Shown here: in pieces, positions 1 through 29,827 of the stretch
How positions within the stretch are numbered: the first letter of the stretch is position 1
How the letters are laid out: every line of letters starts with the position of its first letter
Assembly (NCBI RefSeq): GCF_011386835.1
Contig: NC_088792.1
Location: 46,986,882-47,050,881 of the forward strand
DNA from: Chrysemys picta bellii
Lineage: Eukaryota; Chordata; Testudines; Emydidae
Direction of reading: 5' to 3'
DNA: 64,000 bases
Program-made: the position numbers and the translations under genes
Notes under the pieces: model-generated
Database searches by the model: none
Told to the model about the DNA's origin: nothing
What the model saw: only the letters and a program-made list of their open reading frames with translations

Positions 1-146
1 CCTTTGGGATGGGAGGGTTCTTCAAGCTGGGGTATAGCCTGAGCTGAGTACACAGCAATGAAACAGTCCTGCAGCCCGAGCCCTGTGAGCCCGAGTCAGC
101 TGGCAGGGGCCAGCTACAGGTTTTTCTTTGCTGCATAGACATACCC
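1..146. repeat. Harbinger-type MITE fragment, cut by window edge
   Basis: The right end reads GCATAGACATACCC, which resembles the terminal inverted repeat of the Harbinger element at 35632-39924 and the MITE at 4563-4848. The interior is rich in AGCCCGAG-type words. Only the right terminus is in the window, so length and target duplication cannot be judged. Family assignment is inference from the shared terminus. Confidence 0.5.
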
Positions 147-804
147 TATGAGTGTTTTTTAACAGTATGTATATCCACTTTCTTCACCACTTCTCCAGGG
201 CCTCCCGTCATATCTCCCAATCTTATATTGAGGCTTCTATATAATTCTTAGTTCCCATACCTGTGTGTGGGTATACCACTTCCAGGCAAAACACGGTTTT
301 TTTGGCTTCCCTCCCACACACATTAACAGACTTTAAACAAGTGGCAAAATTATATAACCACATACTCCTTCTAAAGTTTGTCCTAAATAACCTATTAAAA
401 TGGCGAACAAAGAATATGAAAAGTATATAATTATTCAAGAATTTAAATGTGGGAGATATCACAATAAAAGATTCATCACTTTTAGGTAAATTATTATTTT
501 CTTGATTTCATATCTTACATGCACTGTAAGTAAATAATGTATTTTAGCTTATTAAAAAATGCTTCTTTCCCACGCCAGAAATCAAGAAAAAAAGGCATTG
601 AAGGTTTGAGTGTTTGGGGGGAGTTTTTGGACTCAAGACATTTTGAAAAGACATACAGAACTACAAACCAACTTCTAATAAGAAACTAACCATTCAGTCT
701 CTCAATTTACAGTACATTCAGAATGATATTTTCAGAAACAGATAATTATATCGCAAGCTTTCATCCTGTTCACAAATAAAAATGCTTTTTTATGCATCAG
801 CTCT
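147..804 (-). other. LRRD1 3' flank / presumed 3' UTR
   Basis: AT-rich sequence after the LRRD1 stop codon. No minus-strand AATAAA was found here, so the cleavage site was not located. No ORF or repeat was recognised. Confidence 0.4.
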
Positions 805-19243
<18,439 letters not shown>

Positions 19244-19290
19244 TGTGGGATGAATGGATCGTTGATTCTTTTCCTGTTATCTCTTCAGAA
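19244..19290 (-). promoter_or_regulatory. LRRD1: LRRD1 5' UTR segment before the start codon
   Basis: A tttttcag acceptor lies about 48 bases upstream of the ATG, so the coding exon probably begins with a short 5' UTR spliced to an exon in the CpG island at about 22.3-22.8 kb. The upstream exon was not located. Confidence 0.4.
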
Positions 19291-19975
19291 ACTGAAAAAT
19301 TGTAAGTGTGGATACCATATGAAGCAACACGTTTACAATTAGGGGATTGAACTAGTGATTATAACAGAATTTTATAATAGTCATGATTTTTTAATGTAAA
19401 TATGCACCCATCCATTTACTTGGGCTGTTTACTGAAAACCGGATTTGGCTTTAATTCTGATATTCATTATTTCTTTAGTATAGTCCTTTGTCATCTAGAT
19501 TTTCTTGACTAGAATAACAGAAAAACACAGCATCACAAACAACTCTACATTTGTTCTGTGGGTTTTCATGATGTCACCAAATCCTGGGATTAAGTTGAAA
19601 GGGAATTGAGATTTCCCTTTGTTTTTATAAAATAATTAGATTAACACATTCAGATTAACAAATAATATGAAAAGTAAAAAAGGCCATTTTTTTTTTAAAA
19701 TAGGAGGATCATTTTAGGCTCCTTAATCCATATTTAAGCACTCAAGTGGCCTGATTTAAAAAATACTGTGCATCCAACAGGTCCTGTAAACTTATTAAGG
19801 TGTCTAAATATAAATTAAGCTGCTGTTTTTTAAAATCTTGGCCAAAATGTTTACAAGAAAAGCTCCAATCAGAATATCTTGATATATGTTAGAAATTTCT
19901 TATGTACTATCCTTAATATACATCTATATGGATGCATACGGATACATCACATAAAGTGATCTTCAAATAACTGAG

Positions 19976-21092
19976 GGTGGGATTTACAAAGGTACTGAGG
20001 CTCTTAGACCCCAGACTTAGGCACTTAAGTGTGGGGTATAGATTCCTAAATCTCAGTTTTAGGCTCCACTGCGATTCACAAAATTCCTACCAAATGCTGT
20101 AGGCACTTAAACTCACTCAGTGTCTAACTTTTTAGAGTAAAAGGTTCCGTAGGTGCCTACATTTCTGCCTCTGAGTATGCATAATGCTGCCCCACTATAT
20201 GCATTCAGATGCCTACTTCCTGCCAAAGCCCTAGAGTGAGTCACAAACCTGGGGTGGGGGAAAAGCATTCATTTCAGAAAGGGGACTGGACACGGGCTCT
20301 CCCACTCATCAGGCAGGTGCCCTAATCACCAGGCTACAAAATCATTCTCACTCTCATCTTATTCACAGTGGAAAAGCTTCAACAGAAGAGACTAAGGGAG
20401 CCCTGTGTTAGAATATCCCATAGCTCAATAGTTAGAGCATTCTCCTAGTAGACCTCTGTTCAAATTCCTTCCCCTCCCCCGATCCTCCCAGTTAGAGGGG
20501 GCAACTGAATTGTTTCTGCCACATCCCAGGTGGGTGCTCTAACCACTGGATTAAAAGTCATCAGGTCAGCACTTCCACCTCCTCTGTGTGTAGAGCAAGG
20601 CAGAAACCTAACTAATTCTCACAAGAATCTATTTAGGTGCCTAAGCCACCTGACTGTAGGAGAAGGGTTCCTGTTTGTGGATCACTAGCAGAGATAGGCA
20701 CCTTCGATTTAGGTGCATAACTGAATAAGAGGAGAGAAGTGAAGGACACACCCCTATTGTCAGCATCTCCCATTGGCTAGTTTAGGGGATGCCCAACCTA
20801 GTTGTGGATTAGGGTGACCAGACAGCAAGTGTGAAAAATCGGGACAGGGGGTGAGGGGGTAATAGGAGTCTATATAAGAAAAAGTCCCAAATATCAGGAC
20901 CGTCCCTAATCGGGACATCTGGTCACCCTATTGTGGATTGCTGTCTAAAGTGCATTCTCTCCCCATTCACTGTATAGGAGTCTTGGTGCCTAACTCAGGC
21001 TTTGTGTATCGCAATGTTGTTCCTGTGATTTCCTAGGCACCTAATAGTAAGGCGTTGCATCACAATACCTAAGTCCCTTTGTGAATCTAGCT
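19976..21092. mobile_element. Dispersed repeat with inverted ends and tRNA-like modules
   Basis: Left end GGTGGGATTTACAAAGG, inverse of right end AGCTAGATTCACAAAGGG. Inside are three tRNA-like modules: minus at about 20290-20340, plus at 20418-20470 (TAGCTCAATAGTTAGAGCAT then TTCAAATTCC), and minus at about 20525-20558. CTGAG occurs at both outer borders but a target duplication is not certain. It is interrupted by the MITE at 20810-20930. Class unidentified; related copies at 7582, 14155 and 46085. Confidence 0.5.
20810..20930. mobile_element. hAT-type MITE, perfect 8-bp duplication (family B)
   Basis: The 121-bp element starts TAGGGTGACCAGA and ends TCTGGTCACCCTA, flanked by TTGTGGAT at 20802-20809 and 20931-20938. 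Nested inside the 19976-21092 repeat, so it inserted later. Same family and same length as 23143-23263, in the opposite orientation. Confidence 0.92.
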
Positions 21093-21519
21093 CTGAGAAC
21101 ATTTAGATATAACTCATTACTCCTGACAATAAATTGGTTTTAAAATTAGTCTGGTCCTATTCTCCTAATGAAGTCAAAACTCCCATAAGAGCAGCTGCTA
21201 GATGAATCACAGTTCTCTAGTTAATATCTTACTTGATTTACATTTTTATGATAAATGGGGTATAGTTTTGGAAAGGGCTGATTTATTCCTGTATTTAGTG
21301 CTTTACACTAAGCTTTCATGAGCACACAGAAGTACAATATTCTCGTGAGGGCCATGTGCCACCCTCATTCCACAGGTTATGATCCCATTGAGTCACACAA
21401 ATTGGACATCTAGGGAGTCTACTTGGTCATCTAGTAAATTTGGTGGAGGCCAGCACAGGCTTGTTTCCCAAATTAACTATCCAAAGGCTTTGTTGGGTCT
21501 AGCACTGAGTTACCAGGGG

Positions 21520-21808
21520 AGAGGCCATTGGCACCAACTTATTCAGATCCTGAGGGGGGGGTTAACCCCTGCTGTGCCCCAGGCCTGCCCCCATTTCACC
21601 CCTTCCTCCAAGCCTCTACCCCTGCCCCACTTTTTCCCGCCCCCCACCTCACCTCTTTCCACCCCCTCCCGCCTCTTCCTGACCCTGCTCTTCCTCCTAT
21701 CCCCAGTGCCTCCTGCACGCGGCAGAACAGCTGATCGCAGTAGATGGGCAGCACTGGGGTGGGGTGGGTGGAGGTGCTGACCATAAAGGCTGCCAGTGGT
21801 GCTGAGCA
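21520..21808. repeat. GC-rich dispersed repeat, left part
   Basis: A pyrimidine-rich plus strand with CCCC-rich runs produces overlapping spurious open frames. It appears to continue after the nested MITE at 21809-22063 into about 22064-22140. Class unidentified. Confidence 0.35.
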
Positions 21809-22063
21809 CAGGACTGGCTCCAGGGTTTTTGCCACCCCAAGCAGCGGGGAAAAAAAAAAAAGCCACGATCGCACTCGCTTTTTTTTTGCACTCCAGCGGC
21901 AACTCCACCGCGACACTTTCTTCTTCGGCGGGAATTCGGCGGCAGGTGCTTCCCTCCGAGAGGGACCCGCCGCCAAATTGCCACCGAACAGCCGACGTGC
22001 CGCCCCTTCCCCTTGGCCACCCCAAGCACCTGCCTGCTGGGCTGGTGCCTGGAGCCGGCCCTG
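21809..22063. mobile_element. hAT-type MITE, perfect 8-bp duplication (family A)
   Basis: The 255-bp element starts CAGGACTGGCTCC and ends GGAGCCGGCCCTG, flanked by GCTGAGCA at 21801-21808 and 22064-22071. It contains short A and T runs and GGCGG-rich sequence. Long open frames crossing it in all frames are compositional. Confidence 0.9.
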
Positions 22064-22140
22064 GCTGAGCACCCAATATTTTTTTCTGTGGGTGCTAAAA
22101 CGACAAAGTCGGCTCTTCCACAGCCGGACAGTGCTCCTTG

Positions 22141-22245
22141 CAGGGGTGTAGGAACAATTTGTATAGTGGGGGTGCTGAGGCCCATTTAGCCAAACTGTAT
22201 GGAGACCACTTCAAACCAGGCGGTCACCGCTAGTTCCAGCACCTG
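22141..22245. repeat. Small MITE-like repeat
   Basis: Ends AGGGGTGTAGGAACAATTTG and CTAGTTCCAGCACCT have inverse cores (GTGTAGGAAC / GTTCCAGCAC). Target duplication not resolved. Confidence 0.4.
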
Positions 22246-22604
22246 GCTCCCTGTCGGCCGCCGCTCCTGCTTTACCCCAGAAACTCCCTTTTCAAGTCAC
22301 TTCATCCCACAGCGCTCCTAGTGCTGCCTCCTGTCCCGCCCCCGCCAGCAGGCGGCGCCCAACGCTCCCTCGCCGCCCCGCCACGGACTACGGGCCACGG
22401 CTCTGCCCCTGCCACGCGTGGGGCCGTTCAGCAGCCCCCCCTCCCCGCCAACACCTGGCGCGGCCCCCAACCAGGCGGACGAGAGGCGACGCCTCGGCCC
22501 CGCTAGCACAGGCCGCGCGCGGCCTGAGGGGCGAGGAAGGGGTGGGCGGCGCGCAGCCGGGGACACACCCGCCTCCGGCGGCGGCTGCTCAGACGCGGCG
22601 TCCA

Positions 22605-22618
22605 GTTGCTATGACAAC
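22605..22618. promoter_or_regulatory. RFX X-box
   Basis: GTTGCTATGACAAC fits the X-box consensus RYYNYYATRRNRAC at every position. RFX factors bind such imperfect palindromes in promoters of ciliary and testis genes. Confidence 0.65.
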
Positions 22619-22655
22619 AGGAGAGGCGAAAGACGGTACTGCGCGGACGCGTCTA

Positions 22656-22666
22656 GCGCATGCGCA
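22656..22666. promoter_or_regulatory. NRF1-like site
   Basis: GCGCATGCGCA matches the palindromic NRF1 core, 37 bases from the X-box inside the CpG island. Confidence 0.55.
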
Positions 22667-23142
22667 CAGCGGCGCTGCTGAACTTCAGCCTGCAGGCCTG
22701 GGGTTCGCGGCGGGGGGAACCAAGTAGAGGCGAGCACAAAAGCGGGGAGGCGGCGGGTGCCTCCAAGGCGTCCCTCTGCCATGAGCCGCTGTATATGGGG
22801 GGGAGAGGGATTGACTCGCCACGAGGCAAAATCCAGCCACTTTTTATTGATATTTTGCAGACTTTGGGCACCTAAAAGGAGAAATCTACGTCTCAAATTA
22901 CACTGCGGCGCTGGCCGTTTTGCGGGGTGAGAGCAGATACCTTTTGAAAGGGCCCCTGTATTGCCAGCCCCAGGTGAAATGAAGCAGGGAGCAAGGACAA
23001 AGCCACTTTTAGCAAAGAAAATCCTTGTGGGCTGTCTGCGCACAAACATAGAATCATAGACAATCAGGGTTGGAAGAGAGAGACCTCAGGAGGTCATCTA
23101 CTCCAACCCCCTGCTCAATGCAAGACCAACACCAACTAAATC

Positions 23143-23263
23143 TAGGGTGACCAGATGTCCCGATTTTATAGGGACAGTCCCGATTTTTGGGTCTTTTTCT
23201 TATATAGGCTCTTATTACCCCCCACCCATCCCGATTTTTCACACTTGCTGTCTGGTCGCCCTA
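23143..23263. mobile_element. hAT-type MITE nested in CR1 (family B)
   Basis: 121 bp from TAGGGTGACCAGA to TCTGGTCGCCCTA, flanked by ACTAAATC at 23135-23142 and 23264-23271. The CR1 sequence resumes exactly after the duplication. Confidence 0.93.
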
Positions 23264-23671
23264 ACTAAATCATCCCAGCCAGGCCTTTGTCAAGCCGGGC
23301 CTTAAAAACCTCTTAAGGATGGAGTTTCCACCACCTCTCTAAGTAACCCATTCCAGTGCTTCACCATCCTCTTAGTGAAATAGTTTTTCCTAATATCAAA
23401 CCTAGACCACCTCCACTGCAACTTGAGACCATTGCTCCTTGTTCTGTCATCCACCACCACTGAGAACAACCTAGATCCATCCTCTTTGGAACTCCCCCTT
23501 CAGGTAGTTGAAGGCTGCTATCAAATCCCCCCTCACTCTTCTCTTCTGCAGACTAAACAACCCCAGTTCCCTCAGCCTCTCCTCGTAAATCGTGCCCCAG
23601 TCCCCTAATAATTTTTGTTGCCCACCGCTGTATCTCTCCACTTTGTCCACATCTCTTCTGTAGTGGGGGGA

Positions 23672-24399
23672 TCAAAACTGGACGCAGTACTCCAGGTGTG
23701 GCCTCACCAGTGCGGAATAGAGAGGAATAATCACTTCCCTCAATCTGCTGGCAATGCTCCTACTAATGCAGCCCAATATGCTGTTGGCTTTCTTGGCAAC
23801 GAGGGCACACTGCTGACTCATATCCAGCTTCTCATCCACTGTAATCCCCAGGTCCTTTTCTGCAGAACTGCTGCTTAGCCAGTCAGTCCCCAGCCTGTAG
23901 CAGTGCATGGGATTCTTCCTAAGTGCAGGACTCTGCACTTGTCCTTGTTGAACCTCATCAGATTTCTTTTGGCCCAATCCTCCAATTTGTCTAGGTCACT
24001 CTGGACCCTATCCCTACCCTCCAGTGTATCTACTTCTCCCCCCAGCTTAGTGTCATCTGCAAACTTGCTGATGGTGCAATTAATCCCATCATTCAGATCA
24101 TTAATAAAGATGTTGAACAAAACCGATCCCAGGACCAACTCCTGGGGCACTCCGCTTGATACCGGCTGCCAACTAGACATCAAGCCATTGTTCACTACCC
24201 GATGATCCCCACAAACTAGCCAGCTTTCTATCCACCTTATAGTACATTCATCCCATCCATACTTTTTTAACTTGCTGGCAAGAATAGGGTGGGAGACCGT
24301 ATCAAAAGCTTTGCTAAAGGCAAGATATAGCACATCCACCACTTTCCTCATATCCACAGAGCCAGTTATCTCATCATAAAAGACAATCAGGTTGGTCAA
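23672..24399 (-). pseudogene. CR1 reverse transcriptase fragment
   Basis: Two overlapping minus-strand frames include [42 protein letters not shown] (the catalytic F-A-D-D block) and, after a frameshift near 23880-23975, [13 protein letters not shown] and [14 protein letters not shown]. The motifs are in CR1 order; the gene is truncated at both ends. Confidence 0.85.
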
Positions 24400-24469
24400 G
24401 CATCACTTGCCCTTGGTGAATCCATATTGACTGTTCCTGATCACCTTCACCTTAAGAGGCAATACAGGC

Positions 24470-24602
24470 ACAGTTCAGTATTTATTTATTTTATTTTTGG
24501 GGGGTCTCTGCTGCTGCCTGATTGGTTACTTCTGGTTTCATTTGTTGTCCAGTTGTCCGATCAGTCCATAACTGTGGTGTTTGTATTTTTGAGGTTCTAC
24601 TG
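24470..24602. repeat. Tigger-type MITE end
   Basis: The right end inverse reads CAGTAGAACCTCA and is followed by TA at 24603-24604. The left end is not clearly preserved. Confidence 0.4.
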
Positions 24603-24604
24603 TA

Positions 24605-26400
24605 TGCTCTATCACAAGCAGAAGTTATCTTTCAGAAAGACATCCAATCTTGATTTCAAGGGTGAAGGCTTGACTACGTTGCAGTCAATGGAAATTTTGC
24701 CATTAACTTTAGTGAGACCAGGATTTCACTCAAAGTGTTCAAATGATGGAGAATCCACCACATCTCTTGGTAAATTGTTCTAATGGTTACAAATTTTACT
24801 CATTGTTAAAAATTTGCACCTTATTTCCAGTCTGAATTTGTCTTAGGTTCAGCTTCCAGTATTGAATATTGTCTTTGTCTGCTAGACTATAAAGAGCCTT
24901 CTACCATTAAATCTTTACTTTCTGTAGGTACTTATAGACTGTATAAGGTACATAGGTTGAGCTTCTTAAGTCTCTCAGTGTAAGGCATGTTTTCCAGACT
25001 TCAAATCATTCTTGTAACTCTTCAGAATCTTTTAAGTTTGTCTACATCCTTTTTGAAATGTGGATACAAAAACTGGCCACAGCATTCCTATAATAGTCTT
25101 ACTAATGCTGTATGCAGAGGTAATACTACCACCTTATTTCTACTAGTCATTTCTGTGGTTACATATCCAAGGATTGCATTAGTCTTCCTGGCCACAGCTG
25201 TACGGATAAGGCCTTTTCCTGTAGCCATATTGTATGGTCTGAGGCATTTCTCTGAAGCCATGTTAGGAGCAGCAGCAGCCGCCATAAGCCAGGAAGCAGA
25301 AAGTCACATCGTCACATTCCATCTAAATTACATTAAAACAATGTACTATCAGGCTGTTAAGAAGGCGATTCTGTCCTAATAGTATCCATCACCACCAGAT
25401 AAAGAAATAGATCTTAAGATGGTTAAAGAAAACTTTGTTTGATGGCATTCTGTCTGGCAAGAAATCACTTAAGTTGTGGTTGTGAAATCCCTACTTCTTT
25501 ATTGTTTATTGTTTTGCCTTTATGGTCCCTACTTCTCTATTGTTTACTTGTATGGTCTCTGTCTGGTTCTTTAATTTTGCTAGGTGTAAATCAATTAAGG
25601 TGTGGGGTATGATTGGTTAAAAATTTGTTTTATAAAATGTTAGGATTGTTTAGAAAGTTGTTTAGTAAAATGATTGGTTATGGTATAGCTAAGCAGAACT
25701 CAAGTTTCACTATATAAACCGTGGCCCAAAAGGAAGTTCTCTGGAACCAACTCCAGGACACAGCCCCAAGATCAGAGCTACCAGACCTCAACACTCTGCT
25801 AATGACACCATGCAGAAGCTGGAGTTCCCCAGCTGACCTGATCCTGACTGGCCACCAAAAAAAGTTCATCTGCCTTATTGGGAGGGGTGAGCATTGTATG
25901 TTTTGTGTGCATTCTGTTTTGGTGATTGTTAATAAATAGAGGTTAATTAGGATATTACTGTGTAAGGCTCTTTAACTGGTAAAAGACTCCACAAACCCAG
26001 AGTATAAGGTTATGCCCTGAGCCCTAGGAACAGGGTAAGGGTGGGTGTCCCTAGAGTGTGTGAGTAACAGAGAATTTTGTGCAGGTAACACAGCATTGTA
26101 GTTGGAATTCATGTTCAGTTGGTTATCCATCATGACCCCTAGAGTCCTTTGCAGTCACTGCTTTCCAGGATACAATTCCCCATCCTGTAAGTGTAATCAT
26201 CATTTTTTGTTCCGAGATGCATGATCTTGCATTTGACGGTATTAAAATATGTGGTGTTTGAATAAGCCCAGTTTACTATGTGATTAATTACTCTCTGTAT
26301 CTGACCTCTCATTATTTACCTCTCCACTAATCTGATTCATCTGCAAACTTTACCAATAATTATATATTTCTTCCAGATCATTGATAAAGATATTGGATAT
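24605..26400 (-). mobile_element. Older CR1 LINE split by a solo LTR
   Basis: 24605-25198 and 26091-26400 are consecutive parts of one minus-strand CR1. The minus reading resumes across the LTR: the CR1 block describing the ACTAGGGGT-type segment precedes GGCCAGGAAGACTAATGCAA. Diverged and untranslatable over long stretches, hence older than the LTR. Confidence 0.65.
25199..26090 (+). mobile_element. Solo LTR of an endogenous retrovirus
   Basis: 892 bp from TGTACGG to GGTAACA, with CAGC at 25195-25198 and again at 26091-26094. A TATA box (TATATAAA) lies at about 25711 and an AATAAA signal at about 25930, giving a plausible U3-R-U5 order on the plus strand. No internal retroviral genes are present. 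TG...CA borders with a 4-bp duplication suggest a class I element, but a 6-bp reading (CACAGC) is possible if the border is shifted by two bases. Confidence 0.7.
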
Positions 26401-26945
26401 CATTATTATTTATTATATGTACATATTACCATAGTGCCTAGGAGACCTACTCATGGACCAGGACTCCTCTGTGTTGTACAAATACAGAACAGAAAGATGT
26501 TTTTTGCCTGAAACAGCTTACAATCTAAGTATAAAATGAGGCACAACAGATAAGATATAGATAGAAGGGGGAGCATGAGGAAACAATGAGACAGTACTGG
26601 CCAGCATGATAAGCAGTGGTCACTGCACACTAGCAATCTGATCAGAGGCAAGCATCGATAGCTTGACAGTGAATGAGAGATGATAGGTAGGGTGGGGATT
26701 CGCTGTAAGGGACCTTAAAAGTTAATACAAACAGCTTATATTTGATGCGATGCAGACAGGAAGCCAGTGGAACAATTCAAAGAGAAGGGTAACATGGTCA
26801 AAGCAATGGGCTAGAAAAGTGATCTTTGCAGCAGCATTCTGACTGGACATGAGAGAAGCAAGATTACACATTTGTCAAGGCTAGAGAGAAGGATGTTGCA
26901 GTAACTGAGATGCAAGATGGTGAGAGTTTTGACAAGAGTTTTAGC
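26401..26945 (-). repeat. L2-like 3' tail and adjoining dispersed repeat
   Basis: 26401-26540, read minus, gives TACAATCTAAG...GTACAA and the CCTAGGCACTATGGTAATA type ending found in L2-like 3' tails. 26700-26900 resembles the repeat at 9690-9770. Confidence 0.5.
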
Positions 26946-27952
26946 TGCATGCATGGATGGAGTGGGGTCCCGCAGAGATCAGTTCTGGGTCCCGTTCTGT
27001 TCAGTATCTTCATCAATGATTTAGATAAGGCATAGAGAGTACACTTATAACATTTGTAGATGATACCAAGCTGGGAGGGGTTGCAAGTGTTTTGGAGGAT
27101 AGGATTAAAATTCAAAATGATCTGGACAAACTGGAGAAATGGTCTGAAGTACATAGATGAAATTCAGTAAGGACAAATGCAAAATACTCCACTAAGGAAG
27201 GAACAATCATCGCACACATACAAAATGGAAAATGACTGCCTAGCAAGGAGTACTGCACAAAGGGAACTGGGGGTCATAGTGGATCACAAGCTAAATATGA
27301 GCCAACAGTGTAACACTGTTGAGAAAAAAAAAAAAAAAAAAAAAAAAAGCGCAAACATAATTCTGGGATGTATTAGCAGGAGTGCTGTAAGCAAGACACG
27401 AGAAGTAATTCTTCCACTCTACCCCATGCTGATTAGGTCTCAGCTGGAGTATTTTGTCCAGTGCTGGGTGCCATATTTCAGGAAAGATGTGGACAAATTG
27501 GAAAAAATCTAGACGAGAGCAACAAAAATGATTAAAGGTCTAGAAAACATGACCTATGAGGGAAGATTGAAAAAATTGGGTTTATTTAGTCTGGAGAAGA
27601 GAAGACGGAGGGTATGATAACAGTTCTCAAGTACATAAAAAGTTGTTACAAGGAGGAAGGAAAAAAATTGTTCTCCTTAGCCTCTAAGGATAGGACAAGA
27701 AGCAATGGGCTTAAATTGCAGCAAGGGTGGTTTAGGTTGGACATTAGGAAAAACTTCCTGTCAGGGTGGTTAAGCACTGGAATAAATTGCTCAGGGAGGT
27801 TGTGGAATCTCCATCATTGGAGATTTTTAAGAGCAGGTTAGACAAACACCTGTCAGGAATGGTCTAGATAATATTTAGTCCTCCATGAGTGCAGGGGACT
27901 GGACTAGATGACTTCTCACTGTCCCTTCCAGTCCTATGATTCTATGATAGGA
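26946..27952 (+). mobile_element. CR1 LINE, 5' truncated, plus strand
   Basis: Starts inside reverse transcriptase (FSIFINDLD-like) and ends CCTATGATTCTATGAT. Open pieces at 27177-27512 and 27614-27841 show STAQRELGVIVDHKLNMSQQ and KLQQGWFRLDIRKNFL, both CR1 blocks. An A run of about 21 bases at about 27329 interrupts the frame. Confidence 0.85.
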
Positions 27953-29827
27953 AATAGCATATAACTGCTATTCTGTTTATATAGTTACGCTGTATTACAG
28001 ATGACCAGAGGGAGGCTCCCAAACAACTTATGAATACGAGAAATAGTAGCAGAATCTCGTTCTCTGAAAATAGCATGTGTTGTGTTAAGTTACTCAATAT
28101 TTATTTAGAAAGAAAAATGCATCTTTCATATTGGCTGGGATATTTAAAAGGCCAAAATTGCAAACAAGCAATTTATTAGATAGAAATAATAAATAATATA
28201 TAGCAGTAAGGTTTATTAATTTTATTGTTAAATACGCAACTATGACACTTATTTGTATATACAGTTTGTAACATTATACACTTCTAGTTTTCTAACAAGT
28301 GCTTGTTATAAAAGAAGATATTCTGATATTAAAGCCAAGTGATAGCTGTGCATTAATTTAGCCTCTGCTGTACTATTCACTTCTGATAAAAGGCAATACA
28401 ATCAATCTAGGAAGATTTACAATTAACTGCATGCCAATGAAGCTCACATAGTTTAGGTATGTCTTTAAAGAAAATTCTATAGTACAGATTTTTTCCTGCA
28501 TGCATTTTAAAAAATTGCCCACAGAGTACTTTATAATTTGTTAAAATGTACTGATTTGGGGATTCAGAGAAGTTTGAATGCAAAGATGAAAGTACTGCAA
28601 AGTGCTACAGTGCCTGGCATTGAATTGTTTAACTTTCATCTTAGAGGCAAGTGCAAATATTTAACTTTACCACAAAATACTGCACATGGTTTTAGCCACA
28701 CAATTCTCATTAAAGTCAGTGAGAGCTGAAGTTAAAACCCTACAGCACCCCCTTGAAAGTTCAGAGGTTAGTATAACAGGATAGTAGTTTGTGGTATAAA
28801 GATATATTTCAGACTCCATTTGATGATTTAAAATGTTCATACGATACTGTTCATAAAAATAAACCTAATTAATATACAATAGGAAGATTAAAATATGTAG
28901 CAGTTTTACTTTAATTACTGTCATGTTAAGCAAATGTACATTTGCTTGTTTAGGGCACATTCTGACAGCATCAAAGGCTGTCAGAATCTGTCCCTAAGTC
29001 TCTTTAAAATTATACAGTTTCCAGACTTCATAATATTTGAAAAGAAAACAATTATTCCATCATATTATATTAACAAGATCATATTAGAGCCTCCTCCTGC
29101 TCCCACTGACACTAATGAGAGCAAAATTGATTCCTTAGTAAACAGCTCTATGGATGTCCAGTTTCTATCTCTACACTGTAAATCCCCAATCCTGCAAATC
29201 TTCCACTCTATGGAGTCCCAACAAAGTCATGTAAAACATGATCACAAAAACTCAATTAATGGAAACAACTCAAGTCCCTACTGCACAAAGTATTACTCAG
29301 TCAAACCTGTTGCAATCCAGTAATTAAACTTAATATAAATTTGTTGGAATCCAGTAATTATTACATAAGCAGTAATTATGTAAACAGGGTATTGTATTGC
29401 AAAGTAATTATCCACTAGTTTCAAAACAAACATTTAATCTGATCCTGAAAAGATTTAAAAATGTATTTCCTGATAGCTGTTCTGAGGCAGTATTCTAAAA
29501 TAATACTGGTACATAAAAAAAAATTTAAACTTGAAATTAAATCAAGTTCTAACTATAAAATGTATTGAACATCAAATTAAAAACACACAGGGAAACTGAC
29601 AGGATCATTCACGGGACCCTTCTAATTGAAGCGGAGAAGGATTTTACTCAATATATCTGGGAATACCTTTGGAAGTCTCTTAAGAGAGCAGGTTGCCTAT
29701 TAAAGGTTGTTATTTGTACAGGTTTCACTGAATTCTACAGTATCACAAGTAGATTAATAACAGATATATTAGGGATTGGGTTAAGGCACTTTGAATCCTC
29801 CATAATCTGTTAGGAACAAGAGCACAC
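27953..29827. other. Intergenic AT-rich sequence between LRRD1 and KRIT1
   Basis: No gene, terminal repeat or known repeat tail recognised; the short open frames look random. Confidence 0.4.

Larger units (their letters stand above)
22300..22750 (-). promoter_or_regulatory. LRRD1: CpG island, probable LRRD1 promoter
   Basis: A strongly GC- and CpG-rich block in an AT-rich neighbourhood, about 3.1 kb upstream of the LRRD1 start codon. No coding exon is evident; the open frames here lack motifs. It contains an X-box and an NRF1-like site. Assignment to LRRD1 is by position and orientation; a divergent transcript on the plus strand is also possible. Confidence 0.6.
23048..24460 (-). mobile_element. 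CR1 LINE, 5' truncated, with nested MITE
   Basis: The plus strand opens with CATAGAATCATAGA, the inverse of the typical CR1 3' tail, and runs back through the 3' UTR into reverse transcriptase. The MITE at 23143-23263 splits its 3' region. Confidence 0.85.

Noticed and set aside
21543..22185. Overlapping open frames of 130-177 residues
   Set aside because: They cross the family A MITE and its target duplication; composition-driven, no conserved motif.
22318..23049. Several open frames in the CpG island
   Set aside because: High GC removes stops; no motif and no matching splice sites. Kept as promoter, not gene.
24427..24783. 118-residue plus-strand frame with a hydrophobic segment
   Set aside because: It spans a MITE end and the antisense of a CR1; no independent support.
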